Source: Methanolobus mangrovi (GTDB taxonomy: Archaea; Halobacteriota; Methanosarcinia; Methanosarcinales; Methanosarcinaceae). From it: a stretch of 64,000 nt of DNA. A program made the translations under genes and the position numbers. The stretch covers positions 496,001 through 560,000 of the forward strand of contig NZ_CP133594.1 of NCBI RefSeq assembly GCF_031312535.1. The letters run 5' to 3'. Below are positions 23,918 through 32,522 of this stretch, piece by piece. Positions within the stretch are counted from its first letter, which is position 1. Every line of letters begins with the position of its first letter. Under the pieces are notes generated by a model. It was not told where the DNA came from. It did no database searches and saw only the letters and a list, made by a program, of their open reading frames with translations.

Positions 23918-26776
23918 TTATTCATCAGTCTCGGTGAGTAAATCTCTAAAGTCTAGGTAGCCACTGGCAAGTAATCTGTCAACAAATTCCGCTGCAGTTT
24001 TATATGCCACATCGTCCGTACTTTTAAGTGCGGTGCCAATGATAATTCGCATATGATCAACAAAACTATGAATTCGCCATTTATTCTTATCACTTTCAAA
24101 GATTTGAGCTAAACATTTAACTGTAAAGAGTGGCATGGTTTTTGAGAGTTCAGCCAAGCGCTCTATAACAAGGTGATCTGGATCAATCTTACCATTGGTT
24201 AGTTCAATAAGGTCTTCAAGCTGTGAAATAGCCCAGTCATCGTCAAACTTTGCGGAGACGAACCACCAACCAAAACTAACAAGTTCGGTGTTTATATTGT
24301 CTTTTTTTGTGGCGCGAATTGCGTTGATACGTGTTTCCCATAATTTCTTTAACCTCTTAAGAATCTCGGAATCAATGCTTTCCTTTGAATTATAGAGATT
24401 TCGTCCAATAAACTCTATAGCTTGTCCACGAAACTCTTCAGGAGCTTTTGTAAAGAAACGTGTAAGCACCCCATCCGGCTCATCTATATCTAGCTTACCA
24501 CGCCAATAATAAGTCATTGTGTGTTCAACAAGGTTTTTGTCATAATTAAACAAAGGCTTTTGATCTTCAGATAAAGACTCAATATTGTCAATTGCACGAC
24601 TATACTCCTCTCTCAATAAATCTAAGACATTATCATAGGGTTTACAGTAGACAATATAGGTCCTCCATGCGGCATCATGTAAGTTTCTATCCATTGGGAA
24701 AATCTTTGTTGTATTCTGAGCTGCCCATTTTTCATCAAGCAGAACTAGCCAAGGGAACCATTGACCGTAAACAGAATGGATTGCTAACGATGGATCTAAA
24801 TTTGGGTCGAGATGACGTTCAAGAACGTCTCTCACTTCTGGCATTTCTTCGAACCCACTATCAACGCGCTCTTTACTGTCTGTTGTTTCCTCAATATGCT
24901 TCCTTATCCATAGTGCATAGCGCATTACTGCACGCATTGCTGCACCACGAGTCGTGTTAATTGAAAGCATAGCGGGACTCATATTTGAACCCCCATACTT
25001 CTCTTCATGTTCCATCGTTGGGTCTGGGTCATCAGTGATGGGGCTTAATACATCCCACGCAGCAGTGCGTAGGTCAAACGGGATCATATTTAATTTGAAA
25101 GCGATCTCTAACAGGTCTGCAATAACTTTCCGGGTCCATCCCCTATCAGGATCTGTATCCATATCCTCAATCTTTCTTTCTAGAATTTCTCGAGTTTGAT
25201 CAATTATCCTGTGACAAAGATCGAGTACTGGTAGCCATTGAAAAGTTTTCTTTTGCTTTAATGCATCGCGAAAACCAGAGAGTAATGCACGTGTATATGT
25301 AGGGTCTAGATTCTCAAATCGTCCAGCTTCGATAGAAAAGGGTTCTGGTTCCAAGGATACTAGTTCGGTCAGTTGGCGACCAAGGCCTTCTGGAGAAGCA
25401 CTCATGGGAGATTCAGATGGCGACCATGAATTCAAAAAAGATATAAGTTCATCTATATTCATGGATTTGAGGTCTTCAATGGCTTTCGGACTGATTGGCC
25501 CAACCCATCCTTTGCTAAAATAAGAATAAAATTCAGGATGATCAAGTTCACCGAATTCTCCCTTGAGAGTATTGAACTGTTCTCTCCATTCTTGATCCAG
25601 AAATGCTTGAATTGGCCATAGTTTTTTGTATTGCCATCTTCTGACATAACTTTCAATTTCTTCAGTATGTGGTTGATTTCCATATTCTCGTTCCCGAAGA
25701 TCAAACTTTTTACCCACATCGACAGCTTGCTTTATCATATCTAGATAGGCTTTTTGAACCATTGGGGAAAAATTGTCGAACTGTTCTGCAACTAATAGAT
25801 AAAATTCATGATGTAGATGGATATCATCAAAAACATTTGGGTTAATTACCAAATTAGCAGTACCATCTGGATCAATTTCTGGCCATTTGCGTCTTAAATA
25901 CAGGCCAATACGTTTAAAAAGCTTGAATGTCTGCCCCTCGATGATTTCTAATACAATCTTGCCATTTGTTTCTATCAATTCATCTGCTACATCCCTCACC
26001 GCTGATACAATCAAATCATTTATTTCATGGATCCTGTGATTTTGATCATGTTCTTCTATAGCAGGTCGCCAAATGAAAGAATATTCCTCTACAGTTTCAT
26101 CCGTAGATTCGTCACTGAAGCGGATTACATCAACTAACAAATCACATAGTAACTTAAGTGCATCCTCCTTCGCGGTTATAACAAGATCTGGCATGTTATT
26201 TTTGAGAATCTGTTCATAATACCAAATATCGAAGCGAATAAATGGACTAGAAGGCATTAATGAGATATTTTCTTCCTTATACTTCCTCATTGTTGGATTT
26301 ACAGCAAGCAATGTACGAGCTAGGTTAAGCGCATAATTCACTTGGCCACCACGTGCGAGGTGACTTATTAGCTTGCCATATATTTCAGGAAGGAAATATA
26401 AGTGCTGCTGGGATTTAATCCAATCAATTTCTTTTTTGATCAATCTTACAGCTAGGTCAGGTGGCATTGCAAGCGCTGCTTCGGCAAAATCTTCATGCAC
26501 ACGAATGTTCTCTGTCTCTGGAATTTTTATAATAGTACTAAGAACAAGTTCAGGTGATTTCGATGCCATACGTACTAGATATCTTGATTCGGGCCAAGGT
26601 GGAAAACTGATGTAACCTTCTTCTTGCTCAGGTAGTGGGGGGTGTTGAAACATACCATTACTATATAGTGGTTCAATCCACTCGGGAGACGTTAAATGAT
26701 TAAAAAAATATACATAATTAACAGCTCTTTTCCGAATTTGATTGAGAGCTTTTTCGATAATTTCTGGCTTAGGCAT
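23918..26776 (-). CDS. Large helical-repeat protein of unknown function (probable defence cargo)
   Basis: A 952-residue, soluble, largely helical protein without transmembrane segments. The N-terminus carries a conserved-looking YFFNHLTSPEWIEPLYSNGM and FPPWPESRYLVRMA; the following repeats of hydrophobic helices (for example PDLAVRLIKKEIDWI) suggest an ARM/HEAT-like scaffold. No nuclease or ATPase motif is recognised. The ATG at 26776 follows GAGGGTGAG and overlaps the upstream gene by 8 nt, so the two are translationally coupled. Location between virus head genes, large size and AT-rich composition argue for cargo rather than a virion component. I do not recognise the family by name. Confidence 0.7.
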   Translation of the reverse strand: MPKPEIIEKALNQIRKRAVNYVYFFNHLTSPEWIEPLYSNGMFQHPPLPEQEEGYISFPPWPESRYLVRMASKSPELVLSTIIKIPETENIRVHEDFAEAALAMPPDLAVRLIKKEIDWIKSQQHLYFLPEIYGKLISHLARGGQVNYALNLARTLLAVNPTMRKYKEENISLMPSSPFIRFDIWYYEQILKNNMPDLVITAKEDALKLLCDLLVDVIRFSDESTDETVEEYSFIWRPAIEEHDQNHRIHEINDLIVSAVRDVADELIETNGKIVLEIIEGQTFKLFKRIGLYLRRKWPEIDPDGTANLVINPNVFDDIHLHHEFYLLVAEQFDNFSPMVQKAYLDMIKQAVDVGKKFDLREREYGNQPHTEEIESYVRRWQYKKLWPIQAFLDQEWREQFNTLKGEFGELDHPEFYSYFSKGWVGPISPKAIEDLKSMNIDELISFLNSWSPSESPMSASPEGLGRQLTELVSLEPEPFSIEAGRFENLDPTYTRALLSGFRDALKQKKTFQWLPVLDLCHRIIDQTREILERKIEDMDTDPDRGWTRKVIADLLEIAFKLNMIPFDLRTAAWDVLSPITDDPDPTMEHEEKYGGSNMSPAMLSINTTRGAAMRAVMRYALWIRKHIEETTDSKERVDSGFEEMPEVRDVLERHLDPNLDPSLAIHSVYGQWFPWLVLLDEKWAAQNTTKIFPMDRNLHDAAWRTYIVYCKPYDNVLDLLREEYSRAIDNIESLSEDQKPLFNYDKNLVEHTMTYYWRGKLDIDEPDGVLTRFFTKAPEEFRGQAIEFIGRNLYNSKESIDSEILKRLKKLWETRINAIRATKKDNINTELVSFGWWFVSAKFDDDWAISQLEDLIELTNGKIDPDHLVIERLAELSKTMPLFTVKCLAQIFESDKNKWRIHSFVDHMRIIIGTALKSTDDVAYKTAAEFVDRLLASGYLDFRDLLTETDE

Positions 26777-27491
26777 TACTCTCACCCTCTAGAATTAATT
26801 CGTCAATCTCCTTAATGTCGATAAAAGTTTGTGGAAGCAATCTCTCAAGAAGAAATATCTCTAAAGCTTCCAGTTTTTGATAAAAAATTTCACTTGTAGT
26901 GATTTTTTGGTGATGTGAAACGCCTTGGAAAAAATCTCTAATTTCGGACCATTTTTTGATGTTTGAATCCTCTAAATAGTTTGGCAAAGTCAGTCCAGAA
27001 ATATCAAGTTCTCTCAAAACTTTAGCAACCTCTGCTTTTCTACGAGGGTAGTGATTATTGTACCATTCAAAAAAAGAGTCTAATTTTGATAATAGTTTGG
27101 AAAGTGGTCTGTCAATTTCACCTTCCCATTTTTGGTTATTTAAAGTCTTGGATTTATTAAGTGCATTTAACCAAACACCTTCTAAATCAATCACTTTGCT
27201 TTTGAGTGATTCACCGTGTGCTTTCATTGGTACATCCAAGATTGATGGTAGCTTTTCCATTAGTTCACGGGCACCATGTGCTGCAAGAGCTAAATGATCT
27301 GGATTTTCATTTTGTTTTAGTGCTATTAATGTTCCTAGATAAATAGTAGCTAACATCTGATTTTTACCTAATAGAACTCTATATAGATCTAGCTGTTGTC
27401 CAAGCAACTGCATTTTAGTCTCATCATTTTTTATGACTAACACCATAGAGTTTTGATTAGCTTCAAGTGATTCATGCTGCTTCTCTGACAT
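26769..27491 (-). CDS. Hypothetical helical partner protein
   Basis: A 240-residue helical protein. Features include AALAAHGARELMEKLP-like text (LALAAHGARELMEKLP, residues ~68-83) and RDFFQGVSHHQK (~190-201). The latter faintly recalls the Arg...His motif of HEPN ribonucleases, but the spacing (RX7H) is not canonical. It is translationally coupled to the 952-residue protein, which suggests a two-component system. The ATG at 27491 was preferred over TTG 27506. No established function. Confidence 0.65.
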   Translation of the reverse strand: MSEKQHESLEANQNSMVLVIKNDETKMQLLGQQLDLYRVLLGKNQMLATIYLGTLIALKQNENPDHLALAAHGARELMEKLPSILDVPMKAHGESLKSKVIDLEGVWLNALNKSKTLNNQKWEGEIDRPLSKLLSKLDSFFEWYNNHYPRRKAEVAKVLRELDISGLTLPNYLEDSNIKKWSEIRDFFQGVSHHQKITTSEIFYQKLEALEIFLLERLLPQTFIDIKEIDELILEGESNA

Positions 27492-27602
27492 ACTGACATT
27501 TTCCAACTTTTAATATTACGTGATACAAATATTAAGTTTTTGAAGTTATACTGAGTTTATTTTCAGCCTTACTTTATTGCTAAAAACTATTAAACAAATA
27601 TC

Positions 27603-29438
27603 TTATAATGCTTTAATTCCAGAATCTAATAACGCATTGAATGTCTCCTTTGTACCCTCTTTAGGCACAAAAATTACCATCCCATCTCTTCCTCTGCTAA
27701 GAATTACACGATAACAATTTAGAGTCACTTGCATAGGATCCTTAGATTTATATCTGACTCGTCCTCTTTTTGACCACTGATCGTTTTCCCAATAAAGGTC
27801 ATCGCCCCAACAAACAATTGGTAAATCAAGTTCCAGTCCCTGGCATTGGAATTCAGTAGTAGGTAAGTTGAGTCTGCAACAAGAATACTCTGAATCAGGC
27901 TCATCGTTAAACCAAGGACCTGGCTTTACCCGTTGCATAGCATAAAAAGCGTTGTCAATTCCGTATTTCTCTAAGTTTTTGGCTTTAGATGAGCAGATAA
28001 AACCATATCTTTTGTCACTACATTCAGAATATCTCTCTGTAGCATAGTTTTTTGCAACATCGATGTTGTTTGTAACGTAAACATTAAAGTTTTGCTTTTC
28101 CAAGTTCATTGAGATTTTTTGAGCAAGTTCTAATTCCCCATTTAAAAAAGCATCTATCCACTTATCAACATCTTCTGCTAAATGTGATCTCAATGTTGCA
28201 TTTAGGTTTAGTTTTTCGCTTGTGACAATGTCCTTAGCATCTGAAAATATATGTTCGATCTTACTTGGACAGTGAACAATCCATTCTCCCTTTGTCTCTT
28301 TGATGGCATCGTTCCATTGAACTAATCCACTTTCTTCGCCTAGATGAATTTCTTGTCCCTCTCCAATAAGACCAACTAACAGAGTTCCATTAGGTATTTT
28401 TTCACCAATACTGAGGAAATCAAGTGGTTCAGAATTGGAGTGATTTCTTTTTTCTTTAACTCTTTCTGCGTCCCACGCCCTTTGAGCTTCATCGAAAATA
28501 ATAATATTTTCATTTGGGAAGTCTGTGCTATTTCCACCATATTCTTTTAGAAATCCATGAACATCTTGAACAAATACTTTGCTTTTCAAAGTATATTGTA
28601 GGACCTTTACCAAGGGCCCGTTACCAGAAAGAAACACAGCATTCTGTTTATTCTCATCAAAATTATGTGAGTTGTAAACGACTTGTAAACCAACAAGCGT
28701 TTTTCCAGAACCAGGAACGCCAGTTACTAAAGCTAAGTGTTTTCCATTTTTGTTTAAAATCTGGTTTGATATATCCTTTAATTCGTCTACGGCGTCATTT
28801 ACCCCTAAACTTTCAGCTTTTCTAATTTGGGGCAACGGTTCATGATCAAAAATTAATTTTGCAGCTGAAATCAATGATGGTAAGGGAGCATAACGGCTAT
28901 TGATCCATTTATCAGGATCTATAAGGTTCCCATCTGTTGTTTTGTTTAAAACTTCATGCAATTGTTTTGGCGACACAATGGTAACACCTTGTTTTTCAAT
29001 TGCAAGATTTTCCATGAATGTGATTAGCAATATGGGTTCAAATTTAACATTAGCAGACCCCGCATGATAATTTGATAAATCTCTTACATATGCTTTCAAT
29101 TGATCTATATGCTGCTGTTCTGCGTATTTCATATCTTTACATTCGATAATGAATATTCTATCTTCAGCAATAATGAGAATATCTGGTCTTCGTCCTCTTT
29201 CTCTTGGCAATTCATATTCAAATACTAAATACCATTCCAAAGCATTCGGCTTTTTTTCTATCAAAAGAGGCAATTGGTTTTTAAGGGTATCATATTCATT
29301 TTCCCATGCTGTGACCTGTAAACCTGAAGGGTTACAATTCATACATTGGGAATGATGTAAAGATAACGAATCAATAAACTCTGACTTTTTTACATCCATA
29401 AACTGATTTATTTTTCCTTTCCAACCAAATTTTTGCAT
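27603..29438 (-). CDS. DUF2075-like helicase with N-terminal PD-(D/E)xK-type nuclease domain
   Basis: A 611-residue protein. The N-terminal ~130 residues have the pattern RRPDILIIAEDRIFIIECKD (near 80-99), matching the D...ExK core of a PD-(D/E)xK or NERD-like nuclease. From residue ~225 a superfamily I-type helicase/ATPase of the DUF2075 (Schlafen-related) class begins: Walker A VTGVPGSGKTLVG, Walker B IIIFDEAQRAWD, a later LNATLRSHLA segment, and a C-terminal ILSRGRDGMVIFVP motif. It probably unwinds or cleaves invading nucleic acid. A TATA-like TTATATACTT lies about 25-30 bp upstream, so the cargo has its own promoter. Confidence 0.75.
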   Translation of the reverse strand: MQKFGWKGKINQFMDVKKSEFIDSLSLHHSQCMNCNPSGLQVTAWENEYDTLKNQLPLLIEKKPNALEWYLVFEYELPRERGRRPDILIIAEDRIFIIECKDMKYAEQQHIDQLKAYVRDLSNYHAGSANVKFEPILLITFMENLAIEKQGVTIVSPKQLHEVLNKTTDGNLIDPDKWINSRYAPLPSLISAAKLIFDHEPLPQIRKAESLGVNDAVDELKDISNQILNKNGKHLALVTGVPGSGKTLVGLQVVYNSHNFDENKQNAVFLSGNGPLVKVLQYTLKSKVFVQDVHGFLKEYGGNSTDFPNENIIIFDEAQRAWDAERVKEKRNHSNSEPLDFLSIGEKIPNGTLLVGLIGEGQEIHLGEESGLVQWNDAIKETKGEWIVHCPSKIEHIFSDAKDIVTSEKLNLNATLRSHLAEDVDKWIDAFLNGELELAQKISMNLEKQNFNVYVTNNIDVAKNYATERYSECSDKRYGFICSSKAKNLEKYGIDNAFYAMQRVKPGPWFNDEPDSEYSCCRLNLPTTEFQCQGLELDLPIVCWGDDLYWENDQWSKRGRVRYKSKDPMQVTLNCYRVILSRGRDGMVIFVPKEGTKETFNALLDSGIKAL

Positions 29439-29458
29439 ACTGATGTAGATATCACTGT

Positions 29459-29472
29459 AAGTATATAAGTAT
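29459..29472 (-). promoter_or_regulatory. TATA-type promoter of the defence cargo
   Basis: On the minus strand, GATACTTATATACT lies 20-33 nt upstream of the nuclease-helicase ATG at 29438. The spacing is typical of archaeal TATA boxes with short or no leader, implying transcription independent of the virus late operon. Confidence 0.4.
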
Positions 29473-29474
29473 CA

Positions 29475-30350
29475 CTAAATGATTACGTGTAGACCCTTTT
29501 CTAACATTATCCTTTTCTCAATATCCTTGTCCAATATAATCTTAGATATCCGATATTTCTCATCAAATCTGTCAATATTCTCAAAGGCTTTCTCCACAAT
29601 CTTCTCATCGGCCAGTTCCTTAAGGAATTCACCTTCTTGATTCATCTGATGAAGAAAGTCACGGTTCTCGTACTCTGCATCAGGATCGATTTTCCTTGTA
29701 ATAGACACCGGTTTTAGACTTGATCGACAATGGTGATGCAAAGGAGGCCTGTATAAATCTAGAGAATGTAATTTTGTAGAGAATATTGTACCATGTAAAG
29801 CTCTGCACTGATCACTTGTCCTGTCATCAAGTTCAGCATCAAACTCAACGTATTCCACTCCCCGCTGACGATATCGGTACACAGTTGTATTGGTGGCAAC
29901 ATCTGCAGTGAAAGTCCTGGCAAATCTAATTGCCTTGTATCGTTCTCCTTCCCAGAGGTCTACTATCCTTTTGGCCAGCTGGTTGGGGTGCATCGTATAG
30001 ATTGCTTCATCTTTGAGCATCTGGACGATAGATTCTACAACATTATCTGCCAGCTCTGTGGATATCCTCACAGCTTCTTCTGTTAGTACGTATGAATCTT
30101 CGATTGCAGCCGCAGAAATCTCCTTAAGTTGTTTGTCGGTGTACAGTAAAGATTGTTTGATGATCTTAGTGATGATATTGTCCAGTTGATTCACGTAGGT
30201 CTTGGAGCCAAATTCTCTGTGGACATTGCGGAAAAGCTCTTGCTTATAGTTCATGGTCCTTAATCTGAATGCTCTCTTTATGGTGCGATCTAGAAGCGAG
30301 ATAAGCTGGTTCTCGACCAGGATTAGTTCTGGAGATTTCAGGAGTGACAT
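29475..30350 (-). CDS. MuF/SPP1 gp7-like minor head protein
   Basis: A 291-residue protein with the diagnostic C-terminal MuF domain: DDRTSDQCRALHGTIF (residues ~178-193) and RPPLHHHCRSSLKPV (~203-217), which contain conserved Cys and His. MuF proteins associate with the portal and are packaged or act in head assembly. It is just downstream of the portal gene, as is usual. The defence cargo lies immediately after it. Confidence 0.88.
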   Translation of the reverse strand: MSLLKSPELILVENQLISLLDRTIKRAFRLRTMNYKQELFRNVHREFGSKTYVNQLDNIITKIIKQSLLYTDKQLKEISAAAIEDSYVLTEEAVRISTELADNVVESIVQMLKDEAIYTMHPNQLAKRIVDLWEGERYKAIRFARTFTADVATNTTVYRYRQRGVEYVEFDAELDDRTSDQCRALHGTIFSTKLHSLDLYRPPLHHHCRSSLKPVSITRKIDPDAEYENRDFLHQMNQEGEFLKELADEKIVEKAFENIDRFDEKYRISKIILDKDIEKRIMLEKGLHVII

Positions 30351-30362
30351 CTTATCGCCAGA

Positions 30363-31589
30363 TCAGTCCCCTTCCACAGGGAATCCACCCCATTTGAGAA
30401 GCTGTTCTTTTGTAAGAACGCCACTATTGTACCATTCTATCACATCACGGGATTCCAGCTGTGGTCGGCTAAGCTCCTCGAATTCTATCCATACAGAATC
30501 TTCCGTTTTGTTCATGAGTCGAAGACGCATATTGATGGCACTGTTGGCGATATTCCGGACAATATGCTGCAGACCTTCAAGAACGACCATTCGGTCCTCT
30601 TCAGACACATATCCGGCAGCATAAGTAGACCCTTTTGTATCTCCCATGCTGAGAGGAGATTGTAGCAAACCTATCTGGATATCTGTTTCAAGTGATTTTT
30701 TGAATGACATTACGTCCAGAGATCCCTTTGCATCTACGGGAATCACATCCAGACCCACTGCAGCAATATCCTCGTTCTCCGAGAGATACTTGTGCTCATC
30801 AAGCCAGGCATCTATGACCTTCTGAGCATCCTCGATGCTGACAATCTCCTGCTCGACCAGTTTCTCAAGGAGCTTGAAGTCGATCAGATACCTGCCATTG
30901 CCGTATTTCTTCACAAAAGAAACGTATCCATGGTTGATGTTTAGCAAGTTTCGGATACTAAGCTCAATAGGTTCCATCATGGAAGCACCATAAATACCGT
31001 ATGTATCTCGCTTGAGAGGATCCTTCTGAACAGTATCCCATGCATTGTAGGATCCACAAACCACATCACTGATCTTCAAGATCTTTCTTTTGGCCTTGTC
31101 ACTTTCATTGATAACAATAGATCCAGTGGGGGGTGTGAGGATTTCTTTAGGGTTCATTTCGCCAACAGTAAAATCCTCAGGAAGAATAGTTGTATTCTGC
31201 ATGAGCAGGGGTATTAGAGAGAATGTCTCTGCGTTCCCGTTGGGTAGTGCCACATATGTTCCGTCCCTGCAGAGAAGCCTGGCAAGTGTCTGCACCTGCT
31301 CAAGGAAGTTGACCTTAGTGGACCATCGCTCAAAATCTTTAATGATCTTGGAACCGGTTCCATCAAACTGCATGCCTTTTACCAGGGAAAGTGCCAGTTT
31401 GTTCAAAGATGTGGAAACATGTGGCGTACAGGTTGAAAGTTGCTGGTAGTACTTGAACCGGTTATCAGTATCAAAGTTCTGATATCCTCCGAACTTCGTC
31501 GATGTATCTGTCCTTTTCACACCAGCAGAGGCCATGAGGGTAATTGGCTTAGTATTTGGACCATTGATTGTGGCATTCAGACGGACCAT
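30363..31589 (-). CDS. Portal protein
   Basis: A 408-residue protein between terminase and MuF genes, as in HK97/SPP1-like viruses. The sequence shows the portal-type helical wing and stem pattern: SIRNLLNINHGYVSFVKKYGNGRYLIDFKLLEKLVEQ, then LLQSPLSMGDTKGSTYAAGYVSEEDRMVVLEGLQHI, and the end motif WYNSGVLTKEQLLKWGGFP. The portal dodecamer forms the DNA entry channel and docks terminase. Confidence 0.85.
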   Translation of the reverse strand: MVRLNATINGPNTKPITLMASAGVKRTDTSTKFGGYQNFDTDNRFKYYQQLSTCTPHVSTSLNKLALSLVKGMQFDGTGSKIIKDFERWSTKVNFLEQVQTLARLLCRDGTYVALPNGNAETFSLIPLLMQNTTILPEDFTVGEMNPKEILTPPTGSIVINESDKAKRKILKISDVVCGSYNAWDTVQKDPLKRDTYGIYGASMMEPIELSIRNLLNINHGYVSFVKKYGNGRYLIDFKLLEKLVEQEIVSIEDAQKVIDAWLDEHKYLSENEDIAAVGLDVIPVDAKGSLDVMSFKKSLETDIQIGLLQSPLSMGDTKGSTYAAGYVSEEDRMVVLEGLQHIVRNIANSAINMRLRLMNKTEDSVWIEFEELSRPQLESRDVIEWYNSGVLTKEQLLKWGGFPVEGD

Positions 31590-31595
31590 GGCCCC

Positions 31596-31793
31596 TCACA
31601 GGTGATTCTTGATTAGATCCTTTGCTTCTGCAGTGGTGATCTTACCGTCTTCTAGTGACTGCAGGACTTCGTAGACAAAAGATTTCTTCTCTTCTGTGGT
31701 CTTGTTTTTCCACCAGAATTTTGCTCTTATGGCTATGCCTGTACTAATTCCTATCAGAAAAGTAGCTGCTTCCGTTGCATATGATTCTATCAT
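31596..31793 (-). CDS. Small membrane-anchored protein
   Basis: A 65-residue protein with an N-terminal hydrophobic segment (AATFLIGISTGIAI) and a charged C-terminal helix pair (EEKKSFVYEVLQSLEDGKITTAEAKDLIKNHL). Its ATG overlaps the stop of the preceding small Cys-rich gene (ATGA). It could be a holin-like or virion-associated protein, but no clear assignment is possible. Confidence 0.65.
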   Translation of the reverse strand: MIESYATEAATFLIGISTGIAIRAKFWWKNKTTEEKKSFVYEVLQSLEDGKITTAEAKDLIKNHL

Positions 31794-31945
31794 GGTTTTC
31801 TGCTCCTGGGTTCATGTTGACCACACCACTCATTTGAGGGAACTACCGGAAACCCTGCCTTCGCAACAGGAGACTCGCGTCTGCAAAACCCATATGTAAT
31901 TGCCGTTGGTTTAAAAAATGTGCATGTAGAACAGGTATCACTCAT
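31790..31945 (-). CDS. Small Cys-rich (zinc-binding) viral protein
   Basis: A 51-residue ORF found by direct translation: MSDTCSTCTFFKPT ... GFCRRESP ... FPVV ... WCGQHEPR. The four cysteines in CxxC...C...C order with a terminal WCGxHxP motif match a widespread class of small phage zinc-binding proteins of unknown role. Its TGA overlaps the ATG of the next gene. Confidence 0.75.
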   Translation of the reverse strand: MSDTCSTCTFFKPTAITYGFCRRESPVAKAGFPVVPSNEWCGQHEPRSRKP

Positions 31946-32005
31946 GCACTGAAATCAGAATGCTGCAACTATATAAGTTTAATACACATTCCAGAAGAAG
32001 AGAAC

Positions 32006-32185
32006 TTACAAATCGTCGTTCTCTATGAGTTCAGAAAAGTTGGGATCGACTACAAACAAAGCACCGCATGTTTTGCAATAGTATGATTTTCTTCCAGAAG
32101 GGAGGCGGATAAGATTGGGATGATTGTATTCACATCTTGCAAATAGTTTATCACCTTCAATCTCTACGGTTGCTATCCAGGACAT
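32006..32185 (-). CDS. Small zinc-ribbon-like protein
   Basis: A 59-residue protein, MSWIATVEIEGDKLFARCEYNH... then YYCKTCGALFVVDP. One CxxC pair and an upstream C...H could form a zinc knuckle. The ATG at 32185 is preceded by GAGGCAAC; an in-frame extension to 32260 runs into the promoter region and was rejected. It is the last leftward gene before the divergent RNase III cassette. Confidence 0.65.
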   Translation of the reverse strand: MSWIATVEIEGDKLFARCEYNHPNLIRLPSGRKSYYCKTCGALFVVDPNFSELIENDDL

Positions 32186-32260
32186 GTTGTTGCCTCGTAA
32201 GTATTCTGTAAAAACAGTACGTTCCGACCTTATATATATTGTGTGATGCGGGGTAATCAA

Positions 32261-32364
32261 TGTGCTTCAATGCGATTTTGTTTTTGAAGGATTATTTCTT
32301 GTTTCCTACATGTAGAAAAGTTTAAATGTTATCCTATTCATTAAAGTTATACAGTAACAAGATT
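32261..32364. promoter_or_regulatory. Divergent promoter region between the Zn-ribbon gene and the hairpin/RNase III
   Basis: An AT-rich stretch with no ORF. The plus strand has TAGAAAAGTTTAAATGTTA near 32312-32330, a possible BRE/TATA for a transcript that would start just before the hairpin at 32365. Confidence 0.35.
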
Positions 32365-32485
32365 AAAAAAACAACAAAAATTAATTCATGTAACTGCATC
32401 CACATCCTTATTCTATTTTGTGGCAAGCACAGCGTAGAATTAGAATGTAGATATGGATAGATGAATTAATTTTTCTTGCTTTTTT
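32365..32485 (+). ncRNA. 121-nt near-perfect hairpin (pre-miRNA-like) in the RNase III leader
   Basis: The segment is one long inverted repeat centred at 32425. Left arm 32365-32422 and right arm 32428-32485 align over 58 positions with no bulge: 49 pair (four as G-U in RNA), nine are isolated mismatches, and the loop is GCAAG. The longest uninterrupted run is AAAAATTAATTCAT pairing with ATGAATTAATTTTT. It ends 37 nt before the RNase III ATG and would be at the 5' end of that mRNA. It could be an RNase III substrate for autoregulation, a small-RNA precursor, or a palindromic transposon-like element. Confidence 0.75.
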
Positions 32486-32522
32486 CTTTTTGTTGCGAAA
32501 TCCAAGAAAAGAGGCAATTAAA

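Noticed and set aside
32365-32485. Hairpin as a simple transcription terminator
   Set aside because: The arms are 58 nt with an A/T-rich stem, it precedes the RNase III start, and a proper short terminator hairpin already follows that gene.
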